Below, in pieces: positions 5,830 to 9,811 of a stretch of 9,811 bases of DNA. Below the pieces are notes generated by a model, which was not told the origin of the DNA, searched no databases, and worked only from the letters and a program-made list of their open reading frames with translations. Each line of letters begins with the position of its first letter. The stretch's first letter is position 1. This DNA is from Clostridiales bacterium UBA1389 (GTDB taxonomy: Bacteria > Bacillota > Clostridia > Oscillospirales > CAG-382), in NCBI GenBank assembly GCA_002305335.1, contig DBQR01000045.1, positions 50,507-60,317 of the forward strand, written 5' to 3'. Made by a program: the position numbers and the translations under genes.

Positions 5830-7574
5830 ACCAAAAACGATATAAAATAAGCCAAAATAAACTGAAAAAAGGCGACGGAAAGCATAAACAAAAGGCTTTT
5901 CGTTTCTTTTTTTATACACAAAAGGGTAGGAATGCAGGGGGTATAAAGGAGCATAAACGCCATAAAGGACACCGCCGACAGGGGGGTAAAAAGATTCGTT
6001 ATCTCCCCTTGGGTTAATAAAAGCAGGGCGCCTGCCGATGCCTCCTTCGCCCCTAAGCCGGTGAGTATTGCCAAAGCCGCCTGCCAGAAACCGAACCCAA
6101 GGGGGGAAAACACCGGGGAAAAGGCTTTGCAGAATATGCCAAGCATACTCTCTTCCGGATCGCATAAACCGAGGGAAAAATTTAAATTTCCGAAAAACCA
6201 CACCGTCACAGAAGTTAAAAGAATAACCGTAAAGGCTTTTTTAACAAATTCAAGGGATTTTTGAGCCATAAGCCAGAAGGTATTTTTAATGGTGGGAAAC
6301 CGGTAGGGGGGAAGCTCCATAATAAAAGCCACGGGCTTTGTTTTTGAAAATATGTTTGAAACAAAGGCAAAAACCGCGGCAAGGATTATCCCCGAAAGGT
6401 ATATAACCGTAATAACAAAAGAGGTGTGATTAGGGAAAAACACACTGCAAAAAAGCAGATAAACGGGGATTTTCGCCTGACAGGACATAAAGGGAATAAG
6501 CCGTACAGTCTGCCTTTTTTCCTTTTCAAACCCCATTGTCCGGCAGGCCATGACCGCCGGCACGGAACAGCCGAACCCCAACAGCATGGGGATTGCCCCC
6601 CGGCCGGAAAGTCCGGCGGATACGAATATCCTGTCGAAAACAAAGGCCACCCTTGCCATATATCCGGTGTCCTCAAGGATTGACAAAAATAAAAAAAGCA
6701 GGGAAATAACCGGCAAAAACGCCAGCACACCCAGCACTCCCCCCATAATGCCGTCGCATATAAGTCCCTTAAGCATTTCGGGAGCGTCAACCGAACTTAA
6801 GAAGGCATAAATGCTGTCCGACAAGCCTTCTATTAAATTTTTCATAAAGACAGTTATATATTTCCCTAAAATCCCGAAGACAAGATAAAACCCGATAGCC
6901 ATGATAAGCATAAAGCAAAACAAAGCGGTGTGTTTTCCGGTAAGAATACCGTCTATCTTACGGCTGATTGTATCGGGTTTAGGGGTTTTATATACTCTTT
7001 TTGTAATGTATTCGGCTTTTCTTCTTATCTGCTCAAAGGTCATATTTTCATAACCCGAAGTGATGACAGGATTTTTTATTTCATCAAAAATCGCTTTTTT
7101 CAGTTCCTCCACCCCCTCCCCCCTCAGGGCGGACACCGGAACGGCCTTAACCCCAAGCAGTTCCGTCAGCAGCCTGAAGTCAATGTTTCCTCCCCGCTTT
7201 TTCACCTCGTCCATCAGGTTTACCGCAAGTATGACGGGCTTTGACAAAGCCATTACCGACAGGGCAAGACAAAGGCTTTTTTTAAGACCGGTGCCGTCGC
7301 ATACCACTATCATCAGATCGGATAAGCCCCCTTTGATATGGTTTACCGCTGCTTTTTCGTCCTCCGAAACCGCTTCAAGGGCGTATATGCCGGGGATGTC
7401 GGTGAGATAGGCATTTTCAAGCCCCTTGATTTTCCCCCTTCGTTTTTCCACCGTTACTCCGGGGAAGTTGCCGGTATGCATATTAAGTCCCGTAAGGGAA
7501 TTGAAAAGGGTGGTTTTACCGCAGTTGGGAACCCCCGCAAGGCTTATGTTTATCTCTTTTACTCCGGTCATCAC
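5805..7574 (-). CDS. feoB: Ferrous iron transport protein B
   Basis: FeoB is a GTPase-coupled inner-membrane Fe(II) transporter. The cytosolic G domain is complete: G1 GVPNCGKT (14-21), G2 region NFPGVTVE around T41, G3 DIPG (59-62), G4 NLMD (119-122) and G5 PVSALRGEG (146-154). A helical spacer follows, then a polytopic membrane part. The first gate motif, GFGCSVPAVM, lies near 333-342 with C336. The second, GLGAKEAS, lies near residues 505-512. At 589 residues it is shorter than the E. coli type (about 770) and lacks its cysteine-rich tail, as is common in Firmicutes. No FeoA or FeoC is present in the window. Translation may start at GTG 7574 or at the adjacent ATG 7571, since the upstream SD (GGGG, about 10 nt away) is weak. 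The 3' end overlaps the converging membrane-protein gene by 25 nt. Confidence 0.96.
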   Translation of the reverse strand: MMTGVKEINISLAGVPNCGKTTLFNSLTGLNMHTGNFPGVTVEKRRGKIKGLENAYLTDIPGIYALEAVSEDEKAAVNHIKGGLSDLMIVVCDGTGLKKSLCLALSVMALSKPVILAVNLMDEVKKRGGNIDFRLLTELLGVKAVPVSALRGEGVEELKKAIFDEIKNPVITSGYENMTFEQIRRKAEYITKRVYKTPKPDTISRKIDGILTGKHTALFCFMLIMAIGFYLVFGILGKYITVFMKNLIEGLSDSIYAFLSSVDAPEMLKGLICDGIMGGVLGVLAFLPVISLLFLFLSILEDTGYMARVAFVFDRIFVSAGLSGRGAIPMLLGFGCSVPAVMACRTMGFEKEKRQTVRLIPFMSCQAKIPVYLLFCSVFFPNHTSFVITVIYLSGIILAAVFAFVSNIFSKTKPVAFIMELPPYRFPTIKNTFWLMAQKSLEFVKKAFTVILLTSVTVWFFGNLNFSLGLCDPEESMLGIFCKAFSPVFSPLGFGFWQAALAILTGLGAKEASAGALLLLTQGEITNLFTPLSAVSFMAFMLLYTPCIPTLLCIKKETKSLLFMLSVAFFQFILAYFISFLVYLSGRVL

Positions 7575-7609
7575 AGGACAACCCCTTTTTTCAAATTCTA
7601 ATTGATTTT

Positions 7610-7615
7610 ATTATA
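7610..7615 (-). promoter_or_regulatory. Candidate -10 box of feoB
   Basis: The minus strand reads a perfect TATAAT here, about 36 nt before the feoB start. The matching -35 position (7633-7638, GCCGGT) is poor. If the promoter is real, it would be expected to need an activator or be intrinsically weak. Confidence 0.4.
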
Positions 7616-7619
7616 AAGA

Positions 7620-7635
7620 GGTTAATAAAATAACC
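7620..7635. promoter_or_regulatory. GGTTA-N6-TAACC dyad, possible operator for feoB
   Basis: GGTTA (7620-7624) and TAACC (7631-7635) are perfect inverted arms with a 6-nt AT spacer. They lie in the spacer of the candidate feoB promoter, a classic repressor position. The arms resemble the half sites of DtxR/IdeR-type iron regulators, but those usually have a shorter centre. Which protein binds is unknown. Confidence 0.3.
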
Positions 7636-7659
7636 GGCTTATTGACAATTACCGGCTTA
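7633..7659 (+). repeat. Direct repeat ACCGGCTTA x2, flanking the -35 box
   Basis: ACCGGCTTA occurs at 7633-7641 and exactly again at 7651-7659, 18 bp apart. The copies bracket the TTGACA box at 7642-7647. The first also covers the -35 position of feoB. The arrangement suggests tandem binding sites for a regulator acting on both divergent genes. Confidence 0.4.
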
Positions 7660-7670
7660 AGTGCTATTAT
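7642..7670 (+). promoter_or_regulatory. Sigma-A promoter of the LTA-synthase-like gene
   Basis: TTGACA (7642-7647) is a perfect -35 box, with TATTAT (7665-7670) 17 nt downstream as the -10. Transcription would start near 7677, leaving a leader of about 63 nt. That leader holds a small ACC-GAAA-GG hairpin (near 7707-7715) and the SD. Confidence 0.7.
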
Positions 7671-7726
7671 TATTTCACCCGAAATTTTAGCCTTTATGTA
7701 AACTAAACCGAAAGGCAGGCAAAGTC

Positions 7727-7731
7727 AGGGG
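7727..7731 (+). promoter_or_regulatory. Ribosome binding site deciding the TTG start
   Basis: AGGGG lies 8 nt before TTG 7740. The next in-frame ATG (7761) has no SD, so the TTG start is preferred. Confidence 0.5.
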
Positions 7732-7739
7732 CAATTATT

Positions 7740-9776
7740 TTGTTAAATGCCTTCAGAATTATGGAAAAAACAGTTTTAAAAACCAAAATAAAAGCCTATT
7801 GGGCAATAATAAAAGAAAAAGCAAAGACCTTTGGTGTATGGTGTGACAATCATCCTTTAAGCCTTATTATATGTCTTTCCCTTATAATGGCTTTGGCGGT
7901 GGAATGCTTTACCCGCCGTTCCGTTGTCAAGGGGTTTGTCTTTTTGTTTACAAACCCTTTGTTTTTCCTTGCCAACGCCTTTATACTGTTCTTTTTATAC
8001 TCCCTTTCCCTCCTTTTTAAAAAGAGGTATTCCCTTATATTCGTGTTTTCGGTAATCTGGCTGGGGCTTGCCATTGCGAATTTCATAACCACCGCCTACA
8101 GAACAACCCCCCTTTCCTTGAGTGATATACTTATTCTCCCCTCGGTTATAACCATAATAAACAAATACCTTTCGATTTTTCAGATCGTCGTTATTGTAAT
8201 TTTAATTGTTTTCGGAATATCCATGGTGGTCTGGGTAATTATAAAGCAGAAAAAACAAAAGGTGGAACTGTTGAAATCGGGGATAATTTCGGCGGTTTCG
8301 GCAGCCCTTACCGCGGGTATTCTAATCGTATCAATGAACTCCGACACCCTTGCAAAGGATTACTACTTTATCGGCAACGGCTATGACAAATACGGCTTTG
8401 TGTATTCCTTCTGCCTGTCGGCGATAGACCGGGGAATAAAAAAGCCCGACGAATACAGTGAAGATTACATGAAAGCCATAAAGGATGATGTAAATAAAAT
8501 CAAGACCAAGCAGGTAAATCCGGACGTAAACATCGTGTTCCTCCAGCTTGAATCCTTTTTCGACGTTCACCGTCTTAAAAACGTAACCTTTTCCGAAGAC
8601 CCCATTCCCAACTTCACCCGCCTTATGGAAAATTACCCCCATGCCTACCTTTCGGTGCCGGCGTTCGGAGCAGGTACGGCAAACACCGAATTTGAAATAC
8701 TCACCCAGATGAATACGGATTATTTCGGCATCGGTGAAGTTCCCTACAAGTCCATACTTCAGGACACCACCTGCGAAACAGTAAACTACGATCTGAAGGA
8801 ATTGGGTTATAGCTGCCACGCCATACATAATCATCAGGGCACCTTTTACGGCAGGAATCTGGTATATGCGGATTTGGGGTTTGACACTTTTACCTCCCTT
8901 GAGTATATGAACGATGTGGAGGTAACCCCCATGAGCTGGGCAAAGGACTATGTCCTCACCGGGGAAATAATCAAAGCTTTAGATTCCACAAGGGGTTCCG
9001 ACTTTGTGTTTGCCGTTTCGGTACAGGGACACGGCAAGTACCCCGACGTGGTATTGGACGAAAACCAGAAAATAAAGGTGATTTCGGATTCGGAGGAACG
9101 GAAGATCGCCTTTGAATATTATGTAAACCAGCTTCATGAAATGGACGACTTTTTGGGCGAACTTACGAAAGCCCTTTCGGAATACGACGAAAAGATTATA
9201 CTTGTAATGTACGGCGACCATTTACCCAGCCTTTCCATTTCGGATGAAGATCTTACCGAAGCCAGCACCCTGCAGACGGAATACCTTATCTGGTCAAACT
9301 ATAATGTTAAGGCAAAGGCAAAGGATACCGAAGCCTTCCAGCTGTTTTCAAGGGTTATGTCGGTTTTGGGCTACAACAACGGCTTTCTTACAAAGCACCA
9401 TCAGAACAATTCCGAACGGGATGACTATCTTGATGTCCTCGAATCCATCCAGTACGACACCCTTTACGGCAACAGATATATTTACAACGGCGAAAACCCC
9501 TTTGTTCCCACCGACCTTCAGATGGGTATCAAAAAGATAGCCGTTTCAAAGGTGGATGTAATTGGCGACGCCGCCTTTATAACCGGAAACGGTTTTACCG
9601 AATGGAGTAAAGTCAATGTGAACGGGGAAGAGGCGGATACAATATACATAAACAGTTCCACTTTGTTTATCCTTGCGGATTATCTAACCCCCGATTATAC
9701 CATAACCGTTGCCCAGGTGGCCTGGGACGGCACTGTTTTAAGCGAAACCCAACCCTATAAGGGTTCAAGAAAATAA
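7740..9776 (+). CDS. LTA-synthase-family membrane sulfatase-fold enzyme with extra C-terminal domain
   Basis: This 678-residue protein resembles lipoteichoic acid synthases, which move glycerol-phosphate from phosphatidylglycerol onto a glycolipid or polymer outside the membrane. About five helices are seen near 41-57, 65-93, 97-118, 146-168 and 179-199, followed by the extracellular alkaline-phosphatase/sulfatase-fold domain (about 265-570). Metal and catalytic residues are E271 in FLQLESFF, the likely nucleophile T313 in GAGTANTEFE, H363/H365 in IHNHQG, H431 in VQGHGKYP and D493-H494 in YGDHLP. Residues 600-678 add a beta-rich domain (ITGNGFTEWSKVNVNG) that resembles IPT/TIG-type modules, beyond the usual LtaS end. 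Members of this branch may make lipoteichoic acid, another glycerol-phosphate polymer, or modify glycans, and the substrate cannot be read here. It is transcribed alone from its own promoter. Confidence 0.88.
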   Translation: MLNAFRIMEKTVLKTKIKAYWAIIKEKAKTFGVWCDNHPLSLIICLSLIMALAVECFTRRSVVKGFVFLFTNPLFFLANAFILFFLYSLSLLFKKRYSLIFVFSVIWLGLAIANFITTAYRTTPLSLSDILILPSVITIINKYLSIFQIVVIVILIVFGISMVVWVIIKQKKQKVELLKSGIISAVSAALTAGILIVSMNSDTLAKDYYFIGNGYDKYGFVYSFCLSAIDRGIKKPDEYSEDYMKAIKDDVNKIKTKQVNPDVNIVFLQLESFFDVHRLKNVTFSEDPIPNFTRLMENYPHAYLSVPAFGAGTANTEFEILTQMNTDYFGIGEVPYKSILQDTTCETVNYDLKELGYSCHAIHNHQGTFYGRNLVYADLGFDTFTSLEYMNDVEVTPMSWAKDYVLTGEIIKALDSTRGSDFVFAVSVQGHGKYPDVVLDENQKIKVISDSEERKIAFEYYVNQLHEMDDFLGELTKALSEYDEKIILVMYGDHLPSLSISDEDLTEASTLQTEYLIWSNYNVKAKAKDTEAFQLFSRVMSVLGYNNGFLTKHHQNNSERDDYLDVLESIQYDTLYGNRYIYNGENPFVPTDLQMGIKKIAVSKVDVIGDAAFITGNGFTEWSKVNVNGEEADTIYINSSTLFILADYLTPDYTITVAQVAWDGTVLSETQPYKGSRK

Positions 9777-9783
9777 ATATATA

Positions 9784-9798
9784 TTCACCCTCGGTGAA
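9784..9798. repeat. Perfect 6-bp hairpin after the LTA-synthase-like gene
   Basis: TTCACC (9784-9789) pairs with GGTGAA (9793-9798) around CTC. There is no T-run on the + strand side. On the minus strand the hairpin is followed by an AT-rich TATATATTTATTTT stretch, so it could be a weak terminator for a converging gene beyond the window. It could also be one copy of a dispersed repeat. Confidence 0.35.
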
Positions 9799-9811
9799 GG
9801 CTAAACATAAA

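Noticed and set aside
6386..6790. Long minus-strand and plus-strand open frames within feoB (6386-6790, 6426-6683, 6550-6810).
   Set aside because: All fall inside the continuous feoB reading frame with its conserved gate motifs. Their translations are low-complexity shadows.
7696..7701. ATG-TAA start-stop pair in the leader of the LTA-synthase-like gene.
   Set aside because: A minimal upstream ORF is possible, but there is no SD in front of it and such pairs are common by chance in AT-rich leaders.
7700..7739. The leader before the LTA-synthase-like gene has ACC-GAAA-GG then GGCAAAGTC, loosely like one arm of a type I cyclic-di-GMP riboswitch.
   Set aside because: The second helix and its receptor are missing and the start codon follows at once. 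The resemblance is a few bases, too little for a riboswitch call.

Overview
The window looks like chromosomal housekeeping DNA from a low-to-mid GC Gram-positive anaerobe. A gut-type clostridium (Oscillospiraceae/Ruminococcaceae-like) is my best guess. Reasons are the purine-rich Shine-Dalgarno sites (AGGAGG, AAAGGAG), frequent TTG/GTG starts, a polytopic LTA-synthase-like enzyme, a lone FeoB and short operons. The lineage is an inference. I see no tRNA, rRNA, CRISPR array, insertion sequence or phage gene.

Region 1 (1-3525, + strand) is one tight operon. The last 17 codons of an unidentified gene are followed by a PHP-domain phosphoesterase, 6-phosphogluconate dehydrogenase (gnd) and a PfkB-family sugar or sugar-acid kinase related to 2-dehydro-3-deoxygluconokinase. 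Gene junctions are 12 nt apart or overlap by 4 nt. A GC-rich hairpin with a T-run (about 3500-3525) ends the operon and probably works in both directions. The gnd-kinase pairing suggests sugar-acid metabolism feeding ribulose-5-phosphate.

Region 2 (3564-5829) has a minus-strand ThpR-type 2',3'-cyclic phosphodiesterase diverging from a three-gene plus-strand set: a small cupin, a COG3910-like ATPase overlapping it by 1 nt, and a two-helix membrane protein resembling the YcxB family. Back-to-back promoter candidates lie between 4112 and 4177. A perfect 8-bp inverted repeat covers the thpR start.

Region 3 (5805-9811) has feoB on the minus strand, whose 3' end overlaps the membrane protein gene by 25 nt. 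It diverges from a plus-strand LTA-synthase-family sulfatase-fold membrane enzyme. The 165-bp divergent gap carries a near-consensus promoter (TTGACA-17-TATTAT), a 9-bp direct repeat flanking its -35 box, and a GGTTA-N6-TAACC dyad inside the probable feoB promoter.

I did not find an obviously new multi-gene system. The best leads are the altered substrate-binding loop of the kinase beside gnd, the shared control region between feoB and the LTA-synthase-like gene, the near-leaderless thpR start, and the cupin/ATPase/membrane-protein trio.
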